Source: Didymella arachidicola
Lineage: Eukaryota > Ascomycota > Dothideomycetes > Pleosporales > Didymellaceae
Assembly: GCA_016630955.3 (NCBI GenBank)
Contig: CM049987.1
Location: 2,852,001 to 2,916,000, forward strand
Direction: 5' to 3'
Length of the DNA stretch: 64,000 nucleotides
Shown: piece by piece, positions 33,222 to 46,000 of the stretch
Layout of the letters: the number at the start of each line of letters is the position of its first letter
Position numbering within the stretch: the stretch's first letter is position 1
Notes under the pieces: model-generated
What the model saw: the letters and a program-made list of their open reading frames with translations, nothing else
Databases searched by the model: none
Told to the model about the DNA's origin: nothing
Translations under genes and position numbers: made by a program

Positions 33222-34181
33222 ATGCCGCTCCAGAACCCATCCCCGCACCGCTTCATAGCACCCGTGCCTACTTCGCAGTCGCCGAAACCGAAACCGAAAT
33301 CGAATCTGCGACATGTGGTAGGCTTGAACACCCCTGAAGTGCCATTTAAGAAGATTACGCCCGCGAAGCGCTTCGTGCTCGCTTCGACGCGACGAGAGCA
33401 TGGGAGAGGGAATAGTACACGCCACATGGAATGTGTGGCTGAGGGAGGCGAGGCACAGACTGGATACGATGGCTGGCCACGAGTGGGGGAATACGACGAG
33501 GTCAACGACGACATGACACCGAGCGTCGGGCACACCATCCTCCCCTCCTCCGCCGCCGTCGACGAACAAGAAGATGAAGAAGACGACCTCCTCTTCGACA
33601 CACACCCCGCTCCAAAACGGCGCCGCACATCCCCTCCACCGCACCGTTTCCGCGCCCCTCCACCTCCACCCACACACAGCGCAAACCCACAACGACCCTC
33701 TTTCATCCTCCCCGCTCCGCGCTCCCCCCGCAAACCCACCGCCCAAAACCTCCCTGAAATCTTCTCCCCCTCGCGCAAAGCACAAAAATACACACCCCAC
33801 GGCCTTGCGGCGAGCGTGCAAGCGTGGATTGTGGATGCTGCCCAGCAGGGTTCCGCGGGGGGCATGGTCTGGGGACGAGAGCGGGAGGAGGGGGTGAGAG
33901 TGAAAATCAAGGTTGAGGACTTGGGAGGATGCGAGGGAGTCGATTGTTGGGGGGGAGGGGTGGTGTTTGTGGGTGGGGAGATGGAGGGGGGAATGGATAA
34001 TGCTTCGTGGGGGGAGGGGGAGGGCGTGAAGGTGGTTTTAGCTGGTGTTGGCGGCTCGAGGGGTACTGCTGCGGTGAAGATAAGAGTGGGGAGTGTGGTT
34101 GGGGTTAGGGCGCCGATGTGGGAGGTTGATGTGGGTGGGGAGACGTGGGTTGTTGGTGTGGAGTGGGTGGTGTTGTGTTGA
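33222..34181 (+). CDS. Unrecognised protein with possible OB-fold-like C-terminus
   Basis: Open frame of 319 residues starting MPLQNPSPHRFIAPVP. The N-terminal ~190 residues are Pro/Arg/Ser-rich and disordered, with an acidic patch (DEQEDEEDDLLFD) next to a basic one (PKRRRTSPPPHRFR), a possible nuclear signal. From about 190 the sequence becomes ordered: YTPHGLAASVQAWIVDAAQQG, VKIKVEDLGG, GVKVVLAGVGG, KIRVGSVVGVRAPMWEVDVGGETWVVGVEWVVL. This series of alternating short strands with Gly turns suggests a small beta-barrel, perhaps an OB-fold; that is inference from pattern only. I do not recognise the family. The codon style changes (A/C-rich first half, G-rich second half), as in several genes here. 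It could be a nuclear DNA- or RNA-binding protein. Confidence 0.6.
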   Translation: MPLQNPSPHRFIAPVPTSQSPKPKPKSNLRHVVGLNTPEVPFKKITPAKRFVLASTRREHGRGNSTRHMECVAEGGEAQTGYDGWPRVGEYDEVNDDMTPSVGHTILPSSAAVDEQEDEEDDLLFDTHPAPKRRRTSPPPHRFRAPPPPPTHSANPQRPSFILPAPRSPRKPTAQNLPEIFSPSRKAQKYTPHGLAASVQAWIVDAAQQGSAGGMVWGREREEGVRVKIKVEDLGGCEGVDCWGGGVVFVGGEMEGGMDNASWGEGEGVKVVLAGVGGSRGTAAVKIRVGSVVGVRAPMWEVDVGGETWVVGVEWVVLC

Positions 34182-34245
34182 AGGGGTAGGATTACGATAT
34201 GTGTGCTGACTATATTCGAGAGGGCCATGTCTCGTCCTGCAGATA

Positions 34246-35181
34246 CTAGCCTATCGTGTTGGTGTAGGCCCATTCTTGCTCCTGCTGGTTCGTGGCAGTC
34301 CAGTCCCCAGGCTTGTCCCAGACCGCGCGTGTTGCGGACGTAGAGCCGTCGAGAGGCTTTCGAACGGTGTCCGGCGAGATCTGTTGGTTCCGTGGTGTCG
34401 AGACACGCTCCACCTTCCTCAGGCGACGAGATCGACCGCGATCATGGCACGCCCACACCTCAGCCTTCTGCCGGAGGACCTTCGAGACATCGCCAGTCTC
34501 TCGCTGCGGCTCCGTCCACACCTCAACCAGCTTGTCATGAACAACATCCGCGAACTCGCGTGGATCCCTGCTGCCTTGATCCTGTAGGTAGCCATCAAGC
34601 TCAAGCTGCGAGCGGTTGACAAGCTCCGTCATGGCCTGATGCAGGAAAGCGTCGTGGCCTCTATCTGAATACTCAGGCGTGGCATCCTCACTGGACTCAG
34701 CCTCTCGCCTGCAAATCCGCTTGCGATTGGCACGGTCTGGAATCTGTCAGCTCCCTTCATTTCGCCAACGGACCACATATCCGCTGGGCGTGAGCCTGTA
34801 TTGCTCTACGGCGTACCAGGCACGCTAACCCTCACCACTCCCGCCCTCTCAAGCGCAACGAAAACATTCTGCACCAACGTACGCCGCAGTCTCATCACCT
34901 GATTGAAGTCGTAGTGGAGGCTTGAAAAATCCGGCCATGTATATTCACCGCGGGCTTCGAGCGCGTTCAGCGCGTTGAGGATGTGGAAACAAGCGGAGTC
35001 TGGGGAGGCGTGGGTCGGATGGGTGGTGGAAAGAGGAGAGTTTTAGGGAGGCAGTAACCATGTAGACTGCCCATTCGGCTGAGGGGGTTAGTGTTGTTAG
35101 GAGGTATTGAGGGTGTGAGGTGAGTAACCTACCGGGCTTGGTGAAGGTGCGGTCTTCTGCTTGGGGTGCGGAGGGGCTCAT
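34246..35181 (-). CDS. Hypothetical four-exon gene, family not recognised
   Basis: The minus strand shows well-formed coding segments: 34246-34743 (last exon, reading IPDRANRKRICRR onward to QEWAYTNTIG), 34836-34999 (DSACFHILNALNALEARG, then SSLHYDFNQVMRLRRTLVQN), a tiny exon 35059-35078 and a first exon ending at 35129 or 35133, starting MSPSAPQAEDRTFTKP at 35181. The 3' introns are consistent (92 nt with GGTGAGG..GACAG; CCCCAG acceptor). Phase forces the use of the donor at 35128 for the first intron. The better-looking donor at 35132 gives a nicer exon 2 (AEWAVYM) but the wrong phase, so the 5' structure is unsettled. The last exon is hydrophilic with many Arg/Glu and no membrane helix. 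Function unknown; a nuclear protein is possible from basic clusters such as RGRSRRLRK. Confidence 0.5.
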
Positions 35182-35224
35182 GGCTGCGGGTGTGTTTGCT
35201 GTTGCGACGAGTGCAATGTGACGA

Positions 35225-35323
35225 GTCTGGAGGGCGAGGTGATGCGAGTGTCAGCGAGATGTGAGGTGAAGGAACTGACGCACCTTCGTGCCTTTCCTTT
35301 GAATCACAGCGGTATAGCGGGGG
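35225..35323. repeat. Imperfect direct repeat, copy 1
   Basis: About 99 bp starting GTCTGGAGGGCGAGGTGA and running through TCAGCGAGATGTGA and TTTGAATCACAGCGG. It matches copy 2 (35382-35483) with scattered substitutions and a net 3-nt length difference. Confidence 0.75.
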
Positions 35324-35381
35324 CACTCACGGATGGACTGTAAGGGTACGGCTTGTAGTGGCTATGAAAGTAATATGGCGT

Positions 35382-35483
35382 GTCTGGAGGGCGAGGTGAG
35401 GTGGCAAGGGTCAGCGAGATGTGATGTGAAGGAGCTGATGTACCATCGTGCCTTCCCTTTGAATCATAGCGGGTTAGCGCGGG
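35382..35483. repeat. Imperfect direct repeat, copy 2
   Basis: About 102 bp starting GTCTGGAGGGCGAGGTGA and containing TCAGCGAGATGTGA and TTTGAATCATAGCGG. Offset from copy 1 is 157 bp at the left end and 160 bp at the right end. Confidence 0.75.
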
Positions 35484-37024
35484 CCCGGACGGGTGGGATA
35501 GTTGTGTCGGATGTTTGAGAGCCATGACTCAATCCACTGGGCTCTGGGATATGCTGCCAGGCTAAAGAGTGACGAATGGTAAGGGTGGAGGTAGGTCCCT
35601 CGACCATAGGTGGAAACGGTGGTGTATGCGTAGAGGCGACACCGAGGGCCAGCAACCACGTCTTCCCATTGTTAACCTCGCACCGAATCGATAATTGCCA
35701 CCTTCTCAACAAATAAACCTCGACGTCGATACAGTTGTACGTAGCTCGTGTAGGTGCAATTAATTACACCTACCCATCGGTACCATCACAGCTGCGATAC
35801 CTTCCAGGAGACGTTGGGCAACCTCACGTCACGTCTCGTTTGCGCCGTGGCGATGGTCTGCAGTCATGGTTGGACACGTACTCACTCAGCATTCGGCGGA
35901 CCTTCAGCACCTCCCGTATTGCTTTACCTCGATAGCCGCTGCGATATCCCACGCCGCATTTCGAGCTGCACGTCATCGGCACGACAGTCAGAGTGAGAGA
36001 CGTCGCGGCAGCGGCCATGTAACGGCTTCCGCCTACGATTGATCGGTATTGTTGCACAGAGACGTCCCAGGGCGTGTCAGCGAGGTTCTGCTCCCTCATT
36101 GTCCTACGTCGCGCAGCGGATCGAAGAAGAACGAGACGATTCGGCGGGACGGCCCTCGTCGATGCATTCGATGAATGATTCGAGGACCTCCAAGGCTAGC
36201 CACATCGAGGGTCAAGTGCGGCGCGCCCACATTACACGTCACACTTCTCCATCAACACCAGCACTGTTTGGCGTCTAGCCGTCACGTTTCTCTGCGCGTC
36301 CCTGCATCGCGACCCTCCTTGGGCCGCCGATATGGAGCTCCAGTGGCTCGCGACATTGGTCGACAAGTCCACATTCCCCACACACGCAACCGTCCGCTGG
36401 CCGTGCCCAAATTCGCCGTGCGTTACAGCAGATGCTGCATCACGATTCGTGCTGGCGATGTTTCTGCATCCTCAGGCAGCTAGAGTAGGCCGCGGCCAAT
36501 TGGGGCCGCTCCCCGAAGACCAGAACCCACCTCTCGGGCTCAAATTCTCTCAACTTCAGCGAACGATACGTTCCTACGTGGTCCAATCGCGAGCACAGGC
36601 CAAGCTCGTCTTCCCAACATGCGTCCGTGTGCTGCCAACGTGAGGCTGGCTAGGGTGGCAGGCCACTTTGAATTTCGACAACTTGCGCGACACTTGGTTG
36701 CATATCTCAGCTTCTTACCGGAATCTGTCCTGTGACGTTGTCCTGCACTTCTGTTTCGTCAATTGGAGCGCTCTGTTTTAACCTACTGCCATTGAGCCAC
36801 GCACAACGCACCTCCACAAAATCGTGGTGCTGCTCTGAGTGATCCGCTTTCCATTCATCTCTCCGCAGTTTGATCTACTCACCCCACATCTCATGTCGCT
36901 ACTGCGTACTTACCGTTTGTTTTACACCGCAATGCATCGGAGAAGGAATCAAATATAGCACGTAGCACGACTTTCTTGTCGAGTCTCTGGATCTCGAAAG
37001 ACACGCTAGCCGGTCTGTCCGACC

Positions 37025-40000
37025 ATGGCCGGGCCCGGGTACACCGTCTCCTACTCTCCATGGATTAATCCATACACGGGTGCCAGCACAGGAGGGTCAG
37101 CCTACTATACAACTACTGCACAGCAGCCTGCCGTAAGGCGATTAACGCCAACGACGCATTACGCATACAGGTATCCTGGGGCACACTACGGGTATGGTGA
37201 AAGTGAGAGCGAGGACGAGGAAGATAACGGTACGACCAGAGCTTATCATCACGAATTGTCTCTTGACATCAATTTAGATGACGGAGGCGCACCTCTCGTG
37301 TCAGATCCACTCCCGGAGGCACCAGAGCCACCTTCTGCAGAAACCGAGATGCCTCCGGCAGCAGCACCAGAGCCAGCGCCAGAGAAACAGCCGTCGATCG
37401 AGGCGCCACCAGCCGACCCTGTTCCAGAAGCTGTCACAGCAGAGGCTCCTTCAAGCAGCAGTGAGCCCAAAGCTGAAGGTGAGCCTATTGTCACTGATGT
37501 CAAGGATGTGCCAGATGCACAAGAGGCTGCTGTTGAAGTGCCACCGGCCGCACCAACAGAAGAGCCAACAGCTCCTCAGGAGGATCCGAAGCCAGAGGAG
37601 TCCGTTCCAGAAAGCACGACTGACGCTGCTGTTGAAGTCCCTGTCGAGTTGCAGCCTGTAGAAAATGCACCTGCGGACCCAATTGCACCTGATACAGCGC
37701 TCGAAAGTGAACCAGTACCTCCGCCGCCCCCGCCGCCACCTGCTGCACCTGCAAATGTTGTGCCAGTATCCGTTGTCGACGATGGTGAGAAGAGTGGTGA
37801 GTCCGAGCCGGCCGCTCAACAACCCGAGTCCCCTAAGCCTCATGAAGAGAAGTCTGTACATTTTGCCCCTGACACGAAAGAAACAGACTCTGCAAACATC
37901 GGCAGGAAGAAGAAAGATGACAAGAAGAAGGTAAAGATCATGGGGAAGGGCAAACCTAACGCTTTTTTTCGTATCAAGGACCCAGCACCGCCGCCATCGC
38001 CGCCATCGCCCAAAGACGAGAAGAAACCAGAGAAAGCGAAGAAGCAAGAAAGACGTGGCTCATTCCTGGCTATTTCGGCGATCTCCAAACTCGACAAGCA
38101 CACCCCGAAAAACGAGCATTCCAGCTCGTCTAAGAAAAAGCTAAGCAAAGCCGACGAACGTAAACGCAAGAAGCATGAGAAGAAGGGTAGGCATATTAGC
38201 AACGAAGATGCCGCCTCACAGGCTGAGGACAGAGCAATGGCTGAGGACGAGGACGCACCGTCTGAAGCTGCAGGAAGTGCTGTGACCGCAGAGTCGATTG
38301 AGACGCCCTCCGAGGCTACAACCGAAGCCGCGCCTGAGTCTGCACCAGTTGTTGCAGACGATTCTCCAGCAATAGCAGAGAGTGCCTCAGAGCTAGTCAT
38401 GGCTACGGAAGAAGCGCCTGCTGAAGCGCCGATCACAGCAGACGCCCCACCTGCGGCTGACGATCCTGTCGAAGATGTATCTCCTGCCACCGAAGCGATT
38501 GAGACCGAGGACAAAGCCGTTGTTGATGCAAAACAAGCCACCGAAGAAGTACCTTCCACTGAGGTCACCGTAGCCGCCGATACTGTGACCGAGGATAACT
38601 CGAGTTCCACCATCGAGTCTGCCGTCGAAGCCCCACCTGCATCAGATACAGTACCTGAGGTTGACGAATCGTCTCCATCGTCAGAAACACCTGAGACTGA
38701 GGAGCTACCTGGGGAGGAGATGTCTGGGGCGGAGGCGATTGCAGCCGAAGAAGTACCTGCAGTTGATGAGACATCCAAGGCTGACGAAGAACCCCAAGTC
38801 GCTGCAGTTCCCCTGTCGGACACAGGTGAAGAGATACTCGCGGTCGAGGCGACAGTCACAGTCGAGGAATCTACGTCAGCTGAAGACACTGTCGCAGTCG
38901 CAGAGAATACAGTTCCTGAAGAGACGCCTGCTGCTCAGGAGCCAACGACGGTGGAGGAGGCACCCGCAGTCGGAGAAGAACCACCACTTGGAGCTGATAC
39001 GGACAACAAGGAAGCCCTGCTAGCTGAAGAGTCGTCAAGTGAAGCTACTCCAGCATCAGCAGAACCAGCTGCAGACGAGCCAGAAGCTACGGACCTACCC
39101 CCAAACGAGGAATCTGCAATACCGGCCGATGAGACCGCACAAGAGCCATCGACGGAGAACACCAAAGACGATGAGCTATCGGCTGCTGATTCAGAAGCAC
39201 CGTATGCTCTCCCAGAGGCCTCGACCAGTGATATTACTCGCCTCGAGTCTACCAAAGCAGCAGAAGTCCCACTAGTTGAGGATGCAGAGGCTGTGAGTGA
39301 GGCTGCAGCCGCCGATGTGAGTGCGGATGCTGTCGATGGTCCTCTTATTGGGGTATCTGAAGATGAGGCCGCAGGTGATGGTAGCGAGGACCCTTCTACC
39401 GCTGAAAATACCGACGTTAGCTTGGTCGAAAGCGAGGCAACATCTATTGAATCCGAGCAGACAGAGAGCTCCATTATCGAGAGCGTAACGTCCACGGACG
39501 CCGAAGCCGTAGCACCGCCACCATCCTCTGCTGAGAATAGCGCAGTGCAAGCTTCAGAGAGCGCTATGCAGTCAGAAGACGTGCCACTAGTACCGGCTGA
39601 AGAAGACGCATCGAGAGTCGCGACTGTTGAAGATCCACCGGAGCCAATCCTGGAGTCTGCTGAAGCTACTCCCGGAGATGACAGGAGCGTAGTCTCAGCC
39701 GCATCTGCTGTCGAAGACACAATACATCCTGAAAAGGAAGAAGACTCAACACCAGACCCTGTAGACTCAATGCCGGAGATAGACATCCACATACAGCCAG
39801 CGCCGACATCTTCGGAAGATGCCAAGGACGAACATCCCAACAGCGAAGAGGAGAGTCAGAACGAGTGGGGCAGCGATGCAGATGAGCCTTCAGCGATCTC
39901 CGAGAAGAAGTCCAAGCAGACCGCTCGGAGTACAGCTGGCGACGAATCTTCCGACAAGATGGAGCTGGAGGCAGTAGAATGTGACCATCCAGCACCGACT

Positions 40001-43000
40001 GAGACACAGGAAGCGCCGGCCTCCGATGAGGCTGACAAGCCAGCCGAGGCACAAGAAAGTGCTGCACCAGGTACGCACAGTTTGCAGTGTTCCAGCATTG
40101 TTTCATTTTCTTTTTCCATCCACAATTCCCTGGAATTCGACTTGGTGGATGTGACGCAGCCTGCATTGCTGCGTAGTCTCCAGCACGCTGGCGACTGCTG
40201 ATTGGATGCCCGCACAGGGCCCCTCCAACACCACCCAGCCCGGCTTATCACCACGTGCAAGCGTGTCGAGCCAGTCCCCGGGCTGCAATGCATGCGCTCA
40301 ATCTACCAGACATGGCAACATACGTGGTTCCACCAGGACCATGGTCGTGTTGACGCCTTGGCTACTGGTGTTGCTTTTTGCGCTTTGCGCTGTTCCTTTC
40401 ATCACTTTGAACTCCACCTGCTATGTGATCGAGTGCGCCTTGCGCGTCAGCAACATCGCAAGGCTGCAGCTAACGTCGTACAGCTACTTCATCAGAGCTC
40501 GAGCTTTGTGAAGGCAACGACCTGGCGTCTGAAGACATGCCCGACCAGCCCACGTCACAAGCGTCTGACCCGGCACCGGCTAGCGCCGATCAAGACCAAG
40601 AGGATGATGCTACGTCCTCTGTGTCGACCGGAGCATCCGATTCAGATTCTGCAGATATCACAACAACCTCTGCCGAGCCCGTGGAGCCTGTTGCTGTGGA
40701 TATAGAACCTGCGGCCGAGTCAGCACCTGTGCCGGACACAGCGGCAGCTGATGTTGCTGACGAAGCAGCCGAGTCCGAAGATCCAACAAGCGAAGTCGAC
40801 AGTGGAAGTGAGGTTTCGAACCAGTCTAATTCTGAGTCCGAGTTGAGCGTAGCTGTAGATGTCGAAGCAGGGCTAGCGCCAGAAGTCTCAGCGGTGGTCA
40901 TTGAAGAGTCCGAATCTGCGCAAGACCCTGTAAGCCATGAAGTTGGGGAAACATCTGAAGGACCGCCAGCCGAACCTGGAGCGACAGTGGAAGCAGTGAA
41001 CGAAGCTGTGGACAAGATTGACGACGTTGCGGTTGTTGTAGAAGCAGTGGATGACGAGAATGATGACTCAAGTTCTATTGCAGCTACCACCAACGATACA
41101 TCGGCTAGAGAAGCCATCATGGAGACGACACATGAGGATGCCACGGCAGTCGAATCAACAACAGAACGACAACCAGCTTTGGAACCGGAAGCTGCCGAGG
41201 AGCCTGAGACTGTGGTCGAAGCTGAAGCTCCACCAAACCCGGTACTGGTCGCTGCGGCGATGAAAGCCCTCTGCACACCAGAGAAAGAGTCAAATGAATC
41301 AGAATCGGAAATTGTCGTGAAAGAGTCAGCTCCCGTTGAAGAAGACGCACCTACAGCTGATGCAGACACAGCGGAGGTGGAATCGACGAATCCCCCTGAT
41401 GATGCACCCAGCACGGAAGACACTGCAGTGGCAGTGGAAGAAGAAGAAGAAGAAGAAGAAGAAGAAGAAGAAGAAGAAGATGAAGATGAAGCCGAGTCTG
41501 TCAATGTTGCAGATCCGGAGAAGGAGCCTGCTACTGAGACTCAAGAGACTGAGGCCGAAACCCCACAGTCAATGAAAGACAGCGCTGACGATGCCAATTC
41601 GTCTGAGCCAGAGACCGAGGCCAACCCGGAAGATGCCCCACAAAATTCAACAGCAGAGGGCATTGAAGAGATTATCAAAGACCCCGGTGTCGAGTCAATA
41701 GAAACAAACCCAGATCCTGCTGTCGCTGAGCCGGTCGCAGAGCTCGCCTCTCTCGTCGAAGAGGGGTCAGAGCAACCTCAGGAGGATGCAAGCATCGTCT
41801 CAACCGAATCTACACAGTCGACTGGCTCCGTCGGTGCCACAGATACTGACATTACCGCCTCAGCATCGCCTGTTGCAGAGGAAGGAGGGCCTGAGGAACA
41901 TTTAGATGATGCAATCGCAAATGAAGCGCAAGCTGTGGACCTCGATAAAGAACCAACAATTACACCGGAAACAAGCACGGACCCGCAAGAGTCTACAGAA
42001 TTGGCTGTAGCTGCAGCTCCAGACGGTGCCTCTGCCGATGTAGATGCGCCTGCCACTGAAGAGATACCCACGACCAAAGACCTAGCTACAATCGCAGATT
42101 CCGCTGCAACGGAAGACGTAGCGTTGCCACCTGATCTTGCTGCCGATGCGGGGCTACTTGATTTGCAAGTGTCTGTGAATGCGGCGTCGGAAGTAGCGAT
42201 CTCCGTTGAGTCTTCTGAAACCAGCGCAGATCAAGACGAAGCACCGTCCAGTGGATCTGAGGCTCCCTTGGAATTATCCTCCGATGAACCTTCGCAGGTA
42301 GCGGAGGAGACAGCAACGGCAGAGCCCGACCCTGCTGAGAAAGAGATCGAAGAAGCATCAAACGAAATTCCGCTGCTCAAAGCGTCTGAAGAGCCAGCAG
42401 TCGAGGCAATCACACAAGCCACTGATGCATCTGCGGATGGATCTACGGCAGAACCGTTGGCCAGCGATGAAGACTGCGCAAGCGCCATCACAGAGTCGCC
42501 GTCTGAGCCGATCGAACCAGCCAACGAAGAGACATTGGATGCAGGAGCCGAACAAGAGCCGGTTGTTGTGCCTGAGCAAGCCGTATCTGAGGTAGCGACT
42601 ATTAACGAGCAAGGAGACACACGAGCGCCCTCCGATACCGTGTCTGACATTGTCGCTGAGCAGGAAATGGTTGACTCGGCGTCAGAGTCAAGTCCATCAG
42701 TCGATGCAACAGCCGAATCCGTCCCAGAGGTCATCACAGCTCAGATAGATGAAGAAGAGAAGGAAGAAGCGGTAGACGGCATTGCGCAGGTCGCACCAGT
42801 CAATGACATTGCAGCAGAAACTATATCTTCCGATGATGTGGCCTCAGAACCATCGAAAGCGTCCGCAATCGTTGAAGTTGTGACAGAGGAGGGCACGCCT
42901 GAATCAGGGGATACTGCTTCCGATGATGCATCAGAGGTCTCTCAGAGTACTGAGCCGCTGCAGGAAGCTAATGAGGTGGCAGAACCAACAGAGGTCGGGC

Positions 43001-46000
43001 CTACAGCAGAGTCTGCAGTTGCAGAAGTTGGTGGTGGGTCCCCGGTGGTCGAAGCGGCTCCTGCCGAAGATTCTGTCTCGGCTACCCCAGAAGACACACT
43101 TACAGAACAAATCGAAGAGACAGCTGAGCCTGAAGCTGCCCCTGTGGACGATGCGCTTGCTGATGATACGTCTGATGAAGCCGGGGGCCCAATCGAGGCA
43201 TCCGCTATCGAAGATTCTCCCGAGCACGAAATAGATGATGGACCAGCCCCTGAGACAACGGCTCCCAGTGAACCCGGCACCGCTGCACCTGATTGTGCCT
43301 CGGCTGCACTGATTGAGACCGAAGAAGTTGCTGTCGAGCCTTCTGCAGCCGAGCCCGTACCTGCAGGCGCAGCTGAGCCTGCGGCAATCGCTGAAGACGT
43401 GTCTACAGTTTCTGCGCCGTCTGAAATCTCAATTGAAGGAAGCATAATAGAAGACTCGCATGTTGAAGAGGTTGTCGCTGATGAGCCTGCCGCCGCTGAA
43501 GAAGTGGTTGTGGAGGAGGCTGTAGAGGAGGTTGCACCCGGGCCAGATTCTGTCGAATCTGCTCTTGAAGAGTCAGTTTCCTCATCGCTTGAGGAATCGG
43601 AGTCTCTTGTCAAAGTTGAAACCGGTGAAGGTGCTTCCGAGGAGCCTGTCGCCGAGAATCATGCGAATATTAATCCTACGCTTGAGGAGACAGCGGTCGA
43701 GGGCATCGTATCAGAACCAGCCGCTGCTGAATCTGCTATAAAAACCCCAGCTCAAGCTTCGATCGCTGCACCTGGATCTACTAAGGAAGATGCGGCTATC
43801 AAAGACACACCTGTCGAGGACACAGTTGTCGAAGACGCGCCTGTCGAAGTCGCATCTATCGATGATGCAGCAACCAAGGACGCTGCTGCTGGGCCTCTAC
43901 TTGTGCCTCTTGAGGAAGCCGCCCTTGAACCGGTCACAGCAGAAGTCATTCCTCCCGAACTTGTTCCCACTGAAGTCGCCATAATTGAGGATGCATCTTC
44001 AGAGATTACCATCAAAGAATCGGAGGCTGTTGGGTCAATCGATGATGAGCCAGCCATAGAGATGGCCGTTGAAACAGAGCCTCTTATGCAAAAGCAGCCC
44101 GTTGGAGATGTGTTTGTCATCGAAGACACCATCTCAGAAGAACCTGCAGCGGGTCAGAGTGTCGCCCCAGAGTCTGTTGCCGCAGAGTCGTTCGTGACAG
44201 AATCGATGACAGTCGAAACAGCTGTCAAAGCGGTTGTCATTGAGAAGTCTGCTATCACCAGGCCTACTGTGGATCAAGTCACTATTGCGGAACCTCCTGC
44301 CGACAAGCTACCTGCAGATCAATTTACAGCTGTAGAGCCCACTGTGGAGGCCCCCACTGTCGAAGAGCCCGTCGTTACCTTTGAGGAACCTGAAGCACCT
44401 GACATTGATACCGTGCGGGTGGAGACATCTCGAAGACTTTCTGAGCAAGCACCACCAATTCAGGGTGAAGTTTCAGTAGATGGGATTGCTGCTATACCCA
44501 TCGAGCCATCAATTGCGCCTGTAGCGCCTCCTGCGCCGGAGTCTTCAACCGACCATACCCCAAAGACTCGGGACTTCGCCGCCATTGATCCACGAGAAAA
44601 GCGCCACCGCAGGCATTCTCACACCCGTCATGAGGGCAAGCACCGCTCTCATAGGCGCGAAAGCGATGCGGGTACCAAAGAGAGTCCGATCGTTCCCGTC
44701 ACAGCTGTACCCGCACCGGATGACCTCCCTCCATCGCCAAGACACAAGCGTCGCGAAAGTACAACGCGTCGCGACAGCACTACTGATCGTGAATTGACCA
44801 AACGCAGACCAAGGACAAGGGAGATCGAAGCTCAAAGCAGCCCAGCTAGAGAGCCATTATACCCTGAGCATCGTTCTCATCGCCGCCACGACAGCCGCGA
44901 GCCAGCGTATCCTGAGTATCAATATCCAGTCGAGCGCCTCCGTCGTGAGAGCAAGACCGAAGACAGGCAGATCAAGCGACAAGCTCCAGAACCCGTACTC
45001 GATGAGGATGCCGAGCGTGACAAGCGGCGAAGAGCGCGTCGTGCAGAGAAGGAGCGATTGGCTGCAGAAGAAGCTGCGCGACGTCAAGAAGAGGAGGAAA
45101 TGCAGAAGCAGAGGCGCCGGGAAGAACGCCGTGCGGCAAGACTAGCAGAAGCAGCCGCAACAGCGAAGCTTCAGGAAGAGGAGTCGGCACAGCAAGAATT
45201 ACGCCGCCAGAAGCGCAGGGCGGCTAAGCTGGCTGAGCAAGAGGCGCCAAGCAGGCTCCAGGAGGAAGAAATCCAGCGACAACTACGTCGAGAGCAAAGG
45301 CGAGCTGCGAAGCTGGCTGAGGAAGAACAGCGCAAGGCAGGGAAGCAAGCGGCAGATGAGCAACTCAAGCAGCAGGAAGCGGAAAGAGCGGCACGAGAAG
45401 ATGAGGACAGGCGCATGCGACACGAAAGGAGACGGCAGCGTCACGAGGCTGAGAAGGATGCACGTAGGTTAGAGAAAGAGAAGGCAGAACAAGCTGCACG
45501 CGACGAAGAAGAAGAAGCGCAGAAGGCCAGAAGATATCGGCGAGCAGAAAGGGAGAGAGAGAAGCTTGAAGCTGCCAAATCTCACAGGAGAGATGTCGAT
45601 GTTAGTCATGACTCAGCACGCCGTGCAGCGGAAGTGGACGAGTCAGCCAGCCCTGCACCTGAGGTCAGAGAGTCTCCACATACCACGCCTCGACGCCGTC
45701 TCAGCACTCGTGAGCCACCACCGCCAACACCCAAGCGTGGCAGCTTCCTGGGAGGCCTGTTCGGCCGCAAAACAGATGCTACACCTCCCTCGAAATCCGT
45801 CACACCAAAGTCTCGAGCCAGGGCTGGGACTCTCGACATTATAGACACGCCGACCAAAGTCCTGCGTAAGGAGATGGAATACCACTCCAGCAGCAATCAC
45901 TCCTCAAACGAGAGTAGAGAACGAGGCGAACGTCCCCACCGCAGTCGCCGGCACTCGCACAGCAACCATCACCGGTTCAAGTCAGCCGACGACAAAGCAG

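Larger units (their letters stand above)
35182..37024. other. 1.84 kb intergenic region with a two-copy repeat
   Basis: Upstream of the giant gene and of the minus-strand hypothetical gene. A diverged tandem duplication sits at 35225-35483 (listed separately). Small ATG frames such as 36332-36643 on the plus strand have no recognisable features. No TATA box was identified before 37025; the 5' flank has a long stretch without clear signals. Confidence 0.4.
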
